Assembly (NCBI RefSeq): GCF_947648125.1
Contig: NZ_CANSMR010000002.1
Location: 434,001 to 498,000, forward strand
Direction of reading: 5' to 3'
DNA length: 64,000 bases
DNA from: an uncultured Bradyrhizobium sp.
Lineage (GTDB): Bacteria > Pseudomonadota > Alphaproteobacteria > Rhizobiales > Xanthobacteraceae
Below, piece by piece: positions 1-9,593 of the stretch. Both the position numbers and the translations under genes were made by a program. A model generated the notes under the pieces. That model did not search any database, was not told the DNA's origin, and was given only the letters and a program-made list of their open reading frames with translations. Numbering within the stretch: position 1 is the stretch's first letter; each line of letters starts with the position of its first letter.

Positions 1-2
1 TT

Positions 3-2402
3 TCGCTTTCTGCTCTCGTTGCCGCGTTCGTCGTGGTCAGCGCGCTCGACGTCGTCACGTCGACGCCGGCTTCAGCGCAGGCCTTCACCTACAATCCGCG
101 TCCGCCGAAGCCGGTCCGCCCGCCGGCCAAGAATGACGGGCAGATGCTCGTTCAGGCCACCGAGGTCGATTACGACTACAACAACAGCCGCATCTCGGCC
201 GTCGGCAACGTCCAGATGTTCTACAACGGCACCAGCGTCGAGGCCGACAAGGTCATCTACGACCAGAAGACCAAGCGTCTTCATGCCGAAGGCAACATCC
301 GCATGACCGATGCGGAAGGCAAGATCACCTACGCCAACATCCTGGACCTCAGCGACGACTACCGCGACGGGTTCGTCGATTCGCTGCGCGTCGACACTGA
401 AGACCAGACCCGCATGGCGGCGACCCGCGCCGATCGGTCCAGCGGCAATTACACGGTGTTCGACAACGGCGTTTATACCGCGTGCGCACCCTGTAAGGAT
501 GATCCGAAGAAGCCGCCGCTCTGGCAGGTCAAGGGCGCGCGCATCATCCATAATCAGACGGAGAAGATGCTCTATTTCGAGAACGCCCAGCTCGAATTCT
601 TCGGCGTTCCGATGGCCTACCTGCCCTACTTCTCGACGCCCGATCCGACTGTAAAGCGCAAGAGCGGCTTCCTGATGCCGGGCTTCACTAGCTACACGGC
701 GTTCGGCTACGGCGTCGAAATCCCCTATTATTGGGCGATCGCGCCTGACATGGACGCGACCTTCAGTCCGCGCATCACCTCGAAGCAGGGCGTGCTGCTG
801 CAGACCGAATTCCGCCAGCGCTTCGTGGACGGCTCCTATCAGATCCGGCTTTACGGCATCGACCAGCTCGATCGGGGCCAGTTTACTGGCCAGCCGGGCG
901 ACCGCGACTTCCGCTGGGGCGTCGACACCAAGGGCCAGTTTGCGCTGAACGACAAATGGGTCTGGGGCTGGGACGGCGTCGTGCTGTCCGACTACTTCTT
1001 CATGTCCGACTACCGGCTCGCCCAGTACAAGGATCCGTTCGGATCGTTCCTGTCGCTGCCAACAGAAGCAATCTCGCAGCTCTATCTGACCGGTGTCGGC
1101 AACCGCAGCTTCTTCGACGCGCGCGCGATCTACTATCTCAGCTACTCGGGCAACCAGAACCAGGTCCCGGTGGTCGCGCCCGTCATCGACTACAACAACG
1201 TGATCAACAACAACATCCTGGGCGGCGAGTTCAGCTACAAGATGAACTTCGTCAACCTGACCCGCGAAACCGCGGTGTTCGACCCGATCACGACGACCGC
1301 CAACACCAACAGCCTGTGCACGACCACGTCCGCCGATCCGATGGCGCGAACGCCGTCGCAGTGCCTGCTGCGCGGCATGCCGGGCACCTACACAAGGCTG
1401 ACGGCCGAGGCGCAGTGGCGCAAGTCCTACACCGATCCGCTCGGCCAGATCTGGACGCCGTTCGCCAGCGTCCGCGCCGATGCCATCAACGCCGACATCT
1501 CGAATCAGCCGGGCGTTTCCAACTTCCTGCCGGTCGGCGACACCCAGACGGTCCGCTTGATGCCGACCGTCGGCCTCGAATACCGCTATCCCTTCATCAA
1601 TGTGCAGCCGTGGGGTACGACCACCGTCGAGCCGATTGCGCAGGTCATCATCCGGCCCAACGAACCCAATGCCGGCAAGCTTCCGAATGAGGACGCGCAG
1701 AGCCTGGTGTTCGACACCAGCAACCTGTTCGCGGTCGACAAGTTCTCCGGCTACGACCGTGTCGAGGGCGGCAGCCGCGCCAATGTCGGCGTGCAGGCCA
1801 CCACGCAGTTCGACCACGGCGGCAGCGTCAAGGGGATGTTCGGACAGTCCTACCAGATGTTCGGGATGAACTCGTTCGCGGTCGCCGACGTCACCAACAC
1901 CGGCGTCGACTCCGGTCTGCAGAACCCGCGCTCGGATTACGTCGCGAGCCTCGCCTATTCGCCGAACCGCACCTACACGTTCAGCGTCCGCTCGCGGATG
2001 GATGAAGCGACCTGGAACATCAACCGGTTCGAGGCCACGGCGAGCGCGAATTTCGACCGCTGGTCGATCGCCGTGACCTACGGCGATTATGCCGCGCAGC
2101 CGGAACTCGGCTACCTGACGCGCCGTGAGGGCATCCTCACCAGCGGTTCGGTCAAGGTGGCGTCGAACTGGGTGGTTCAGGGTGCGGCGCGCTGGGACCT
2201 TGAAGCGAACAAGATCAACCAGTATGCCGTCGGCGCGGGCTATGTGGACGACTGCTTCGTGCTGGCTGCCAATTACGTCACGTCCTATACCTATCAGGCA
2301 GGCTCGCAGCCGCCCGTCCTCAGCCACGCGTTCATGTTCCAGATCGGGCTGCGGACCATCGCCCAAACCTCCACGACCAGCAGTTCGGCTGGCGTGCAGT
2401 AG
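3..2402 (+). CDS. lptD: LPS-assembly protein LptD (5' end cut by window edge)
   Basis: Outer-membrane beta-barrel that receives lipopolysaccharide from the periplasmic Lpt bridge and places it in the outer leaflet. The frame is open to the left edge and starts inside a signal peptide (hydrophobic run ending ASAQ before AFTYNPR), so the real start is upstream; 799 residues are visible. An OstA/LptA-like jellyroll follows, with short repeated strands such as HAEGNIRM. Next comes the family block PLWQVKGARIIHN and YLPYFSTPDPTVKRKSGFL, then a long barrel rich in aromatic strands. A CAPC pair in the N-terminal part and a Cys in VDDCF near the end are candidates for the disulfides this family needs. 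The surA-like, pdxA and rsmA genes follow in the same direction, an arrangement common in this order. Confidence 0.95.
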   Translation, partial: SLSALVAAFVVVSALDVVTSTPASAQAFTYNPRPPKPVRPPAKNDGQMLVQATEVDYDYNNSRISAVGNVQMFYNGTSVEADKVIYDQKTKRLHAEGNIRMTDAEGKITYANILDLSDDYRDGFVDSLRVDTEDQTRMAATRADRSSGNYTVFDNGVYTACAPCKDDPKKPPLWQVKGARIIHNQTEKMLYFENAQLEFFGVPMAYLPYFSTPDPTVKRKSGFLMPGFTSYTAFGYGVEIPYYWAIAPDMDATFSPRITSKQGVLLQTEFRQRFVDGSYQIRLYGIDQLDRGQFTGQPGDRDFRWGVDTKGQFALNDKWVWGWDGVVLSDYFFMSDYRLAQYKDPFGSFLSLPTEAISQLYLTGVGNRSFFDARAIYYLSYSGNQNQVPVVAPVIDYNNVINNNILGGEFSYKMNFVNLTRETAVFDPITTTANTNSLCTTTSADPMARTPSQCLLRGMPGTYTRLTAEAQWRKSYTDPLGQIWTPFASVRADAINADISNQPGVSNFLPVGDTQTVRLMPTVGLEYRYPFINVQPWGTTTVEPIAQVIIRPNEPNAGKLPNEDAQSLVFDTSNLFAVDKFSGYDRVEGGSRANVGVQATTQFDHGGSVKGMFGQSYQMFGMNSFAVADVTNTGVDSGLQNPRSDYVASLAYSPNRTYTFSVRSRMDEATWNINRFEATASANFDRWSIAVTYGDYAAQPELGYLTRREGILTSGSVKVASNWVVQGAARWDLEANKINQYAVGAGYVDDCFVLAANYVTSYTYQAGSQPPVLSHAFMFQIGLRTIAQTSTTSSSAGVQ

Positions 2403-2491
2403 CGAGCGAGGGCCTGCCAAGGGGCTTGAATTGGGGGCTTGTATTGCCCGCGGGCCTGTGGCCCCGGCTTGAATTGGTTTAAACGACTGAC

Positions 2492-3448
2492 ATGACCACG
2501 ATGACGACCGCTAGCCTGCCAACCCGCTGCTATCAGCTAGTGTTGAGTTCCCTGCTGGCTCTTTTCCTCCTGCTGGGGGGCGGTGCGCGACTGCATGCCC
2601 AGACCATCGCCGTGATGGTCAATGGCGAACCCATCACCAATTTCGACATCGAGCAGCGCGCCAAGCTGAACGCCCTGACCGGCGGCAAGAATCCCGATCG
2701 AAAGGCGATCCTCGACGAGCTCATCGACGAGAAGCTGAAGATCAAGGAAGCCAAGAAATTCGGCGTCGATCCCACCGCCAACGATATCGAACAGTCCTAT
2801 GGCGGCATGGCGCAGCGGATGCGGCTGAACAACGACCAGCTGACCAAGGTCCTGGAGAGCAAAGGCATCCGCCCCGATACGCTCAAGCAGCGCATCAGGG
2901 CCGACATGGTCTGGACCAGCCTGGTCCGCGGCCGCTTCAAGGAAAGCCTGCAGGTCGGCGAAAAGGACGTCGCCACCGCGGTCAAGGAGACCGGTGATGC
3001 TCCCGACGCCGAAGCGTTCGAATACCGGATGCAGCCGGTCGTTCTGATCGTGCCCCGCGGCTCTCCGCAATCCGAATTCGAGAACCGCCGCAAGGAAGCG
3101 GACACCCTGCGCGAGCGCGTGACCAGCTGCGAGGAAGCCAACACCTTCTTCAAGTCGATGCGCAACGCCGCGATCCGCGAGATCGTCGTCAAGACGTCGG
3201 CCGACCTGCCGCAGTCGCTGCGCGACATCCTGGACAAGACCCCGGTCGGCCACCTCACCCCTCCCGAAGTCACCAAGCAGGGCATCGAGATGGTCGCCCT
3301 CTGCGGCAGGAAGGCGACGACGGTAGACACGCCGAAGAAGCGTGAGATGCGGGACAAGATGTACGTGCAGAAGTACGAGGCGAAGTCGAAGGCCTACCTG
3401 CAGGAAGTCCGAAAAGCCGCGATGATCGAATATCCGGGCGGGCGATGA
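2492..3448 (+). CDS. SurA-like periplasmic chaperone / peptidyl-prolyl isomerase
   Basis: Probable periplasmic chaperone for outer-membrane proteins, related to SurA. Residues 1-36 form a signal peptide (LLALFLLLGGG, ending RLHAQ). The mature part begins TIAVMVNGEPITNFDIEQR, the typical SurA N-terminal opening, followed by helical segments (ILDELIDEKLKIKEAKKFG). Only one C-terminal parvulin-like region can be made out (around TPVGHLTPPEVTKQGIEMV), and it is poorly conserved. At 318 residues it is shorter than the two-parvulin SurA of E. coli (about 430), so it may act mainly as a chaperone. It lies 89 nt after lptD, whose product is a classic SurA client, and 17 nt before pdxA, so an operon is likely. 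The family call is good; isomerase activity is uncertain. Confidence 0.85.
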   Translation: MTTMTTASLPTRCYQLVLSSLLALFLLLGGGARLHAQTIAVMVNGEPITNFDIEQRAKLNALTGGKNPDRKAILDELIDEKLKIKEAKKFGVDPTANDIEQSYGGMAQRMRLNNDQLTKVLESKGIRPDTLKQRIRADMVWTSLVRGRFKESLQVGEKDVATAVKETGDAPDAEAFEYRMQPVVLIVPRGSPQSEFENRRKEADTLRERVTSCEEANTFFKSMRNAAIREIVVKTSADLPQSLRDILDKTPVGHLTPPEVTKQGIEMVALCGRKATTVDTPKKREMRDKMYVQKYEAKSKAYLQEVRKAAMIEYPGGR

Positions 3449-3465
3449 TCGACTATCGTTGACGC

Positions 3466-4467
3466 ATGGCCCAACCTCTCGCACTGACATGCGGCGAGCC
3501 CGCAGGCATCGGCCCCGACATCACGCTCGCCGCATGGCTGCGCCGTCGCGAACTCGACCTCCCGCCGTTCTATCTGCTCGGTGACCGCGCTTCCCTGGCC
3601 GAGCGCGCCAAGACGCTCGGGCTTGTGGTCGAGTTTGCCGAGGTCAGTGCCGAGGAGGCATCCGCAGCATTTGCACGGGCGCTGCCCGTTGTTGCGACCG
3701 GCAAGGCGGCGACGGCGCAACCGGGCAAGCCCGACGGGACCAGTGCGGATGCCGCGCTGGCATCGATCCGTCAGGCCGTCGCCGATGTTGCGTCGGGCAA
3801 GGCAAGCGCCGTCGTCACCAATCCGATCGCCAAGAACGTGTTGTACCGCGCCGGCTTCCGCCATCCCGGCCACACCGAATTCCTCGCCGAGCTTGCCGCA
3901 CGCGGCGGGCCCGCGCCGCAGCCGGTGATGATGCTGTGGTCGCCGGCGCTCGCTGTGGTCCCGGTGACGATCCATGTCTCGGTCCGCGAGGCGCTGGCGC
4001 AATTGTCGACCGACCTGATCGTCTCGACCGCGCGAATCGTGGTCGCCGACATGAAGGCACGGTTTGGCCTCGCCTCGCCGCGGCTGGCCATCGCCGGCCT
4101 CAACCCGCATGCTGGCGAAGACGGCACGCTCGGCATGGAAGACGTCGAGATCGTCGCGCCCGCGGTCGAGATCCTGCGCCGCGACGGCATTGCCGCCCGA
4201 GGCCCGCTGCCGGCCGACACCATGTTCCACGCAGCCGCGCGCAAGACCTATGACTGCGCGCTCTGCATGTATCACGACCAGGCGCTCATCCCGATCAAGA
4301 CCGTCGCGTTCGAGGACGCCGTCAACGTCACGCTTGGCCTGCCCTTCATCCGGACGTCGCCCGATCACGGCACCGCATTCGATATCGCCGGCACCGGCAA
4401 GGCCAATCCCTCGAGCCTGATCGCCGCGCTCCGCCTCGCCGCGCGCATGGCCGCGGCATCAAGCTAA
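3466..4467 (+). CDS. pdxA: 4-hydroxythreonine-4-phosphate dehydrogenase PdxA
   Basis: NAD-dependent enzyme of the DXP-dependent vitamin B6 pathway; it oxidises 4-phosphohydroxy-L-threonine, and the product is used by PdxJ to make pyridoxine 5'-phosphate. The 333-residue length is normal. Family signatures include [13 protein letters not shown] at the N-terminus, [10 protein letters not shown], the metal-binding [19 protein letters not shown], and the C-terminal [12 protein letters not shown] and [17 protein letters not shown]. The conserved histidines of HPGHTEF, MYHDQ and PDHGTA are present, so the protein looks intact. It ends exactly where rsmA begins (stop followed at once by GTG), implying translational coupling. 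Confidence 0.97.
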   Translation: MAQPLALTCGEPAGIGPDITLAAWLRRRELDLPPFYLLGDRASLAERAKTLGLVVEFAEVSAEEASAAFARALPVVATGKAATAQPGKPDGTSADAALASIRQAVADVASGKASAVVTNPIAKNVLYRAGFRHPGHTEFLAELAARGGPAPQPVMMLWSPALAVVPVTIHVSVREALAQLSTDLIVSTARIVVADMKARFGLASPRLAIAGLNPHAGEDGTLGMEDVEIVAPAVEILRRDGIAARGPLPADTMFHAAARKTYDCALCMYHDQALIPIKTVAFEDAVNVTLGLPFIRTSPDHGTAFDIAGTGKANPSSLIAALRLAARMAAASS

Positions 4468-5322
4468 GTGAGCGCGATCGACGATCTGCCGCCGCTGCGC
4501 GACATCATTCGCGAGCATTCGCTGTCGGCGCGCAAATCGCTCGGCCAGAACTTCCTGCTCGATCTCAATCTCACCGCGCGCATTGCCCGCGCCGCGGGCC
4601 CGCTGGAAGACGCCACCGTGATCGAGGTCGGACCCGGCCCCGGCGGACTGACGCGCGCACTGCTTGCGATGGGCGCCAAGCGTGTCATCGCCATCGAGCG
4701 CGACGAGCGCGCGATCGATGCACTCGACTACATCGTCAAGCGCTATCCCGGCCGCATCGAGATCGTGCATGGCGACGCGCAGCACTTTGATCCGCGTCCC
4801 CTGCTCGATGGCGGCAAGGCCAAGATCGTCGCCAACCTGCCCTACAACATCGCAACCCAGCTGCTGGTCGACTGGCTGTCGATCGAGCCGTGGCCGCCCT
4901 GGTACGACACCATGGTGTTGATGTTCCAGCGCGAGGTCGCCGAGCGCATCGTCGCCCATGAGGACGAGGAGGCCTATGGCAGGCTCGCGGTGCTCGCCAA
5001 CTGGCGCGCCGAGACCAAGATCCTGTTCGACATTTCGCCCGCAGCCTTCGTGCCGCAGCCGAAGGTCACCTCCTCGGTGGTACGATTGATACCGCGCGCC
5101 GCGCCGGAGCCGTGCGACCGCCGCATGCTCGAGCAGGTGGCCGCCGCCGCCTTCGGCCAACGCCGCAAGATGCTGCGCCAGAGCCTGAAATCGCTGTCGG
5201 TCGATCCGGCGCGGCTTGCGGCCGCAGCCGGGATCGACGCGACGCGGCGCGCCGAAACGATTCCGGTCGCGGGCTTTGTTGCCATGGCCAGGGAATTGGC
5301 CGATATACGGTCCACAAAATAG
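4468..5322 (+). CDS. rsmA: 16S rRNA (adenine1518/1519-N6)-dimethyltransferase RsmA (KsgA)
   Basis: SAM-dependent enzyme that dimethylates two adjacent adenines in the 3' terminal helix of 16S rRNA late in small-subunit assembly. It has 284 residues. Motifs: [10 protein letters not shown] at the N-terminus, the SAM-binding [28 protein letters not shown], and the target-base motif [11 protein letters not shown]. These are followed by [10 protein letters not shown] and the C-terminal helical domain with [15 protein letters not shown]. The start is a GTG immediately after the pdxA stop codon. The usual alphaproteobacterial order pdxA-rsmA supports the call. Confidence 0.97.
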   Translation: MSAIDDLPPLRDIIREHSLSARKSLGQNFLLDLNLTARIARAAGPLEDATVIEVGPGPGGLTRALLAMGAKRVIAIERDERAIDALDYIVKRYPGRIEIVHGDAQHFDPRPLLDGGKAKIVANLPYNIATQLLVDWLSIEPWPPWYDTMVLMFQREVAERIVAHEDEEAYGRLAVLANWRAETKILFDISPAAFVPQPKVTSSVVRLIPRAAPEPCDRRMLEQVAAAAFGQRRKMLRQSLKSLSVDPARLAAAAGIDATRRAETIPVAGFVAMARELADIRSTK

Positions 5323-5341
5323 AACATCAGGAGAAAACGTA

Positions 5342-6400
5342 ATGGCGCGAATGGTTCGCCAATCCCTCGTCAAATTCGATGCACCGCTGTGCGAAACCAT
5401 CGTCGACACGCCCAAGCCGCAGGGACGCGAAGTGCTGGTGCGCATCGAGCGCTGTGGCCTGTGCCATTCCGATCTCCACATCCAGGACGGTTACGCCGAT
5501 CTCGGCGGCGGGAAGAAGCTCGATACCACCCGCGGCATGACGCTGCCCTTCACGCTCGGCCATGAGATCGCCGGCGTCGTCGACGAAGTCGGTCCCGATG
5601 CGCCGAAGGATCTGGTCGGAACGAAGAAGGCGGTATTCCCCTGGATCGGCTGCGGCCAGTGCCGCGACTGTCTCGCCGGCGACGAGAATCTCTGCGCCAA
5701 GCAGCGCTTCCTCGGCGTCTCCATCGACGGCGGCTTCGCCACCCACGTGCTGGTGCCCGACGCGAAATACCTGCTCGATTACGATCCGCTGCCGGTCAAT
5801 CAGGCCGCCACGCTGATGTGCTCCGGCGTCACGGCCTACGGCGCGCTGAAGCGCCTGGTCGATCGTCCGCGCCAGCGCAATTTGCTGCTGATCGGTCTTG
5901 GCGGCGTCGGCATGATGGGCCTGTCGTTCGCGCAGGCGATGTTCAAGCAGCCGATCGCGGTTGCCGATCTCAGCCCGGCGGCGCGCGAGACCGCGCTGAA
6001 GAACGGTGCGGCGGCGGCCTACGATCCCGCAGAGCCCGATGTCGTCAAGCGCATGCTGAAGGAGAGCGACGGCGGCTTCGACGGCGTGGTCGACTTTGCC
6101 GGCAACGAGAAGTCGATGGCGTTTGCGGTGTCGACGGTCGCACGCGGCGGCAAGATCGTGGTGTCCGGCCTGATGGGCGGCCAGTTCACGCTGCCGATGG
6201 TGCAATGGGTCTACAAGCGCATGACCATCGAAGGCTTCATGGTGGGTACGCTGTCAGAGGGCCAGGAGCTGATGGCGCTCGCCCGGGCCGGCAAGATCAA
6301 GCCGACGCCGATGAAGGAAGAGCCGATGGCCGACGTCCAGAAATGGATCGAAGAGCTGCGCGCCGGCAAGGTCGTGGGACGCATCGTCCTGAAGAACTAA
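5342..6400 (+). CDS. Zinc-dependent alcohol dehydrogenase, MDR family
   Basis: Medium-chain dehydrogenase/reductase with two zinc sites, 352 residues. Catalytic zinc ligands are expected at C41 and H42 of CGLCHSDLH and at the His-Glu of LGHEIAGVV. The structural zinc is bound by four cysteines in CGQCRDCLAGDENLC. The nucleotide-binding motif is GLGGVGMMG. The start is the ATG at 5342, preceded by an AGGAG at a good distance; the open frame runs further upstream into rsmA but has no support there. The substrate cannot be told from sequence. It lies 19 nt after rsmA but is metabolically unrelated. A palindromic repeat fragment begins directly after its stop codon. Confidence 0.9.
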   Translation: MARMVRQSLVKFDAPLCETIVDTPKPQGREVLVRIERCGLCHSDLHIQDGYADLGGGKKLDTTRGMTLPFTLGHEIAGVVDEVGPDAPKDLVGTKKAVFPWIGCGQCRDCLAGDENLCAKQRFLGVSIDGGFATHVLVPDAKYLLDYDPLPVNQAATLMCSGVTAYGALKRLVDRPRQRNLLLIGLGGVGMMGLSFAQAMFKQPIAVADLSPAARETALKNGAAAAYDPAEPDVVKRMLKESDGGFDGVVDFAGNEKSMAFAVSTVARGGKIVVSGLMGGQFTLPMVQWVYKRMTIEGFMVGTLSEGQELMALARAGKIKPTPMKEEPMADVQKWIEELRAGKVVGRIVLKN

Positions 6401-6735
6401 AGCATGATCCGGAAAACTGCGTAGCGGTCCCTGCGACAAGCACGGAAACCGTTTGCGCGGTGATCATTGCTCAGACATGACGTCCCGCCGGCGTTGCCAT
6501 CGCCGGCGGACGCAACGGCCTTGCAGCACCAACACGAGCTTTGGTCCGGCGGAACCTGACAGCCGACCAGGCAATCATTCAACCCGTGTTCCAGCCTTCC
6601 CCGCGCCGCAATTGCGGCGCGACGCGAGCCTCAATTAAGCCCTACCCGTTCCGGATTTGCGGCGCATTGCGACCCAACTCTTTACCGAGATTGGCTGCAC
6701 CAGCGTTTGCGTAAAAAGAAATACCGGGGACGCGT
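6401..6735. repeat. Gene-free stretch with a REP-type fragment (family A)
   Basis: The bases AGCATGATCCGGAAAA at 6401-6416 match the elements at about 9507-9521 and 46617-46663, a palindromic family common in Bradyrhizobium. Only one arm is present here. The rest of the interval, up to the gene at 6736, shows no convincing coding frame; it must hold the promoter of that gene, but I see no clear -35/-10 pair. Confidence 0.55.
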
Positions 6736-7764
6736 ATGTCAAATCGTTCAGCGAAATTCGCTGCGGCGCTTGCCGCCACCATGCTGGCCGGCGCCTTCAG
6801 CGCCATGGCCCAGAACGCCGCCAATACGGCGAGCACCGATACTACGAATGCCAAGACGGCCGACACCTGTCAGTCCGCGCCGAAGGGAACCGCGCCTGCG
6901 GGAAGCCACTGGTTCTATCACCTCGACCGCAGCACCCAAAAGAAATGCTGGTACCTCGGTGACGCCAAGAACAAGGTTGTTGCCAAGACCGCGACCGCGC
7001 AGCAGCAGCAGCCCGCGGCCGCGCCCGACACGGCGACGGCCGACGCGCAGCCGCCGCAGAGCCAGCCGGCGCCGCCACAGCCGGCCATGCGCAAGTCCGT
7101 CGCCGATGCCCATGCCGAATGGCCCTCACCGCAGGCCGCAGCAGCGCCGGTCGCGCCCCCCGCCGCCGGTCAAGCCGACGGTGCGGCAGCGGCGACCGAT
7201 CCGGCGGCGTCAGGCACGAACGCCCAGGCGTCGGACGTGAACGCCCGATGGCTGGATGCATCGAGCATGGCCGGGACCAACGGAACCCGGCACGCCGCAG
7301 ACCAGCCGACCGTGGTCGCGCAGGCCGACGCGACGCCGCAACAGGCGGCCGCGCCGGCAGCGGCCGCCCCGGTGGCAGCCGAGGCGTCCGCCGAGAAATC
7401 TTCCTCCTCGACGCAGATGCTGCTGATCGTGATGGTCGGTGCGCTGGCGCTGGCCGGCCTGGTCAGCGCGCTGGTGTTCCGGCTGACCCGCACGCGTACG
7501 CCGCCTTACGAGATCAGCGACGAATGGCGAGCGCCCTGGGATTCTCTCCACACCGAGCCGGCGCCGCCGATGGCAGTCGTGAGCCGCGACCGCCCGCTGC
7601 GCCTGTCGGAAGCGACCCCGCGCCGGTCGGAGACACCGGTTCCGCGCCGCGCCGAGACGCCGGCTGCTCGCCGCGAGACGGCGCGCGAGCCGGATCAAAC
7701 CGAGCAGGACAACAAGCAGATCGCGGCGATGCTGCAGCGGCTGGCGCGCAGCGCCGCAAATTAG
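6736..7764 (+). CDS. Secreted/membrane-anchored Ala/Pro-rich protein of unknown function
   Basis: Function not recognised; 342 residues. A signal peptide (AAALAATMLAGAFSAMAQ) is followed by a short conserved-looking segment with two cysteines (DTCQSAPKGTAPAGSHWFYH and KKCWYLGD, residues about 37-75). After that comes a long low-complexity Ala/Pro/Gln region and, near residues 228-252, one transmembrane helix (MLLIVMVGALALAGLVSALVF). The tail is charged, with Arg-rich repeats such as RRSETPVPRRAETPAARRE. The topology suggests an envelope protein with a small cysteine-bearing extracytoplasmic domain on a flexible linker and a cytoplasmic tail. It converges on gmk with a strong hairpin between them. 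Confidence 0.7.
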   Translation: MSNRSAKFAAALAATMLAGAFSAMAQNAANTASTDTTNAKTADTCQSAPKGTAPAGSHWFYHLDRSTQKKCWYLGDAKNKVVAKTATAQQQQPAAAPDTATADAQPPQSQPAPPQPAMRKSVADAHAEWPSPQAAAAPVAPPAAGQADGAAAATDPAASGTNAQASDVNARWLDASSMAGTNGTRHAADQPTVVAQADATPQQAAAPAAAAPVAAEASAEKSSSSTQMLLIVMVGALALAGLVSALVFRLTRTRTPPYEISDEWRAPWDSLHTEPAPPMAVVSRDRPLRLSEATPRRSETPVPRRAETPAARRETAREPDQTEQDNKQIAAMLQRLARSAAN

Positions 7765-7790
7765 AGGGCGCTCAGGAAAGCAGATGAGAC

Positions 7791-7816
7791 ATGCTGCGAT
7801 CGCCGGATCGCAGCAT
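7791..7816. terminator. Bidirectional hairpin between convergent genes
   Basis: ATGCTGCGATC (7791-7801), loop GCCG, then the perfect complement GATCGCAGCAT (7806-7816): an 11-bp stem with a 4-nt loop. It lies in the 64-nt gap between the Ala/Pro-rich gene and the end of gmk. There is no long U tract on either side, so termination is inferred from position and stem strength. Confidence 0.6.
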
Positions 7817-7828
7817 GGTTCCGGCGAG

Positions 7829-8482
7829 CTACTTCTCGAGCTGACGCTGCAGGCCGCGCACGAACTCGGTAAGGCCGGTGCGGCGCTCTCGCTTGAGACG
7901 CTCGGCCTTCAGGATCGACTGCACCTCGGCAAAGGCGTCGTCGACGTTCTGGTTGACGACGATGTAGTCGTATTCCGCCCAGTGGCTCAGTTCATGGGTG
8001 GCGCGGTTCATCCGCCCGCGGATGACCTCCTCGGAATCCTGCGCACGGGTGTGCAGCCGCTTCTCGAGGTCGACTGCTGACGGCGGCAGGATGAAGACGC
8101 TGACAACATCGGCGCGCGCCTTCTCGCGCAACTGCTGGGTGCCCTGCCAATCGATGTCGAACAGCACGTCCTGCCCGGCCGCGAGCGCAGCCTCGACCGG
8201 CGCGCGCGGCGTGCCGTAGCGGTTGTCGAACACGGTGGCCCATTCCAGCAGTTCACCTTGCTTGGCCATCGCCTCGAACTTGGTCTTGTCGACAAAGAAG
8301 TAGTCGCGGCCCTCGACCTCGCCCGGCCGCTTCGGCCGCGTGGTCGCCGACACCGACATCCTCAGCCCCGGCATGCGGTCGATCAGCATGCGCGACAGCG
8401 TCGTCTTGCCGGCGCCCGAGGGCGACGACAGGACGAACATCAGTCCGCGCCGCTCAACGCCGTCAAAACCCTGCGCCGTCAT
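7829..8482 (-). CDS. gmk: Guanylate kinase
   Basis: Phosphorylates GMP (and dGMP) to GDP using ATP, an essential step in nucleotide salvage and synthesis. It has 217 residues, normal for the family. Motifs: P-loop SSPSGAGKTTLSR, the GMP-binding SATTRPKRPGEVEGRDYFFV, and the LID-like region LHTRAQDSEEVIRGRM. The start at 8482 has a GGAG Shine-Dalgarno inside the end of yicC; a downstream ATG (before FVLSSPSG) is less likely. The 3-nt gap to yicC suggests translational coupling. Confidence 0.97.
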   Translation of the reverse strand: MTAQGFDGVERRGLMFVLSSPSGAGKTTLSRMLIDRMPGLRMSVSATTRPKRPGEVEGRDYFFVDKTKFEAMAKQGELLEWATVFDNRYGTPRAPVEAALAAGQDVLFDIDWQGTQQLREKARADVVSVFILPPSAVDLEKRLHTRAQDSEEVIRGRMNRATHELSHWAEYDYIVVNQNVDDAFAEVQSILKAERLKRERRTGLTEFVRGLQRQLEK

Positions 8483-8485
8483 CGT

Positions 8486-9373
8486 TCACTCCAGATTCTG
8501 GACCTGTTCGCGGAATTGCTCGACCACGTTCTTCATTTCAAGCCCGGTATTGGTCAGCTCGACGTCGTTCGACTTCGAGCAGCAGGTGTTGACCTCGCGA
8601 TTGAACTCCTGGGCGAGGAAGTCGAGCCGGCGCCCGACCGGTCCGCCCTTGCCGATCATCTCGCGTGCCTGGCCGATGTGCGAGGCGATACGGTCGAGCT
8701 CCTCGCGGATATCGGCCTTGGTGGCGATCAGGATCGCCTCCTGGCTCAGCCGGTCGGCATCGAAGCGATCGGAGGTCTCCAGCAATGCCGCGATCTGCTC
8801 GGCGAGCCGCGCCTTGATCGCCTCGGGCTTGCGGCCGGGAGCCGTCTCGGCGCGCTTGGCGAGCCGCTCGATCTCGTCCATCCGCTGCATCAGGATCTGG
8901 CCCAGCGCATCGCCCTCGCGGCGGCGCATCTCGACGAGGCTGCCGAGCGCCTGCTCGAAGGCCTTCGCCGCCGCCTCGCGTGCCGCCTTGTCCTCGTCCT
9001 CATCGCTGTCAGGCTCGACCACCTCGATGACGCCCTTGATGCCGAGCAATCCGTCGATGCTCGGCGCCACCGCGTCGATCCGCTGCGCGAGCTCACCTGC
9101 GACCTTCACGACCGCGGCCAGCACGTCCTCGTTGATCCGGATGGTCTGCGCCGCATCGGTGCGTTTGACGCTGAGATTGGCGTAGACCGTGCCGCGCGAC
9201 AGCAACTCGCCGGCCCGCTTCTTGGCGAGGGCTTCCAGTTCGTCCCAGCCCGGCGGCAGCCGCAACCGCAGGTCAAAGCCCTTGGCGTTGACCGACTTCA
9301 GCTCCCACTCGAACGTATAGGGACCGCTCGCGCCATGGCTTCGGGCAAAGCCAGTCATGCTCGATAGCGCCAT
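8486..9373 (-). CDS. YicC/YloC family endoribonuclease
   Basis: Member of the YicC family, whose E. coli member is an RNA endonuclease. It has 295 residues with the two family hallmarks: an N-terminal MTGFARSHG and a C-terminal ending GLEMKNVVEQFREQVQNLE. The middle is a charged helical region with acidic stretches (EPDSDEDEDK). It is located directly upstream of gmk and downstream of mltG on the same strand, the standard neighbourhood in alphaproteobacteria. The RNA target is unknown. Confidence 0.92.
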   Translation of the reverse strand: MALSSMTGFARSHGASGPYTFEWELKSVNAKGFDLRLRLPPGWDELEALAKKRAGELLSRGTVYANLSVKRTDAAQTIRINEDVLAAVVKVAGELAQRIDAVAPSIDGLLGIKGVIEVVEPDSDEDEDKAAREAAAKAFEQALGSLVEMRRREGDALGQILMQRMDEIERLAKRAETAPGRKPEAIKARLAEQIAALLETSDRFDADRLSQEAILIATKADIREELDRIASHIGQAREMIGKGGPVGRRLDFLAQEFNREVNTCCSKSNDVELTNTGLEMKNVVEQFREQVQNLE

Positions 9374-9506
9374 CGCGTGAAACTCTCCAACAGAAGGATA
9401 TGGGACTCACCCGGAGACGACGAGACTCGTGGGCAGCCGGTGCGACCTTAAAACGGATTCCGTGAAAGTGGAATTACGTTCCACCCTCGGGAAATGCAGA
9501 GCTACG

Positions 9507-9593
9507 GCATGATCCGGAAAATTGTGAAGCCGATTTCCGAAAGACCATGCTCGAACAAGAAGCTAAGGCGCGATGATCGCATCGCGCTTTAGC
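9507..9593. repeat. Composite palindromic repeat (families A + C)
   Basis: Two adjoining elements in the mltG-yicC gap. The first is a family A arm, GCATGATCCGGAAAA (9507-9521), with a degenerate second half (TTTCCGAAAGACCATGCTC). The second is a family C hairpin at 9563-9592: CTAAGGCGCGATG, loop ATCG, CATCGCGCTTTAG (13-bp stem, one G-U pair). The same A+C pairing recurs at 46563-46663 in the opposite order. Such elements are usually repeats that stabilise or end transcripts. Confidence 0.75.

Noticed and set aside
72-2420. A 782-residue open frame opposite lptD
   Set aside because: It is the antisense shadow of a high-GC gene: His/Arg/Val-rich with no motif, while the plus strand encodes LptD.
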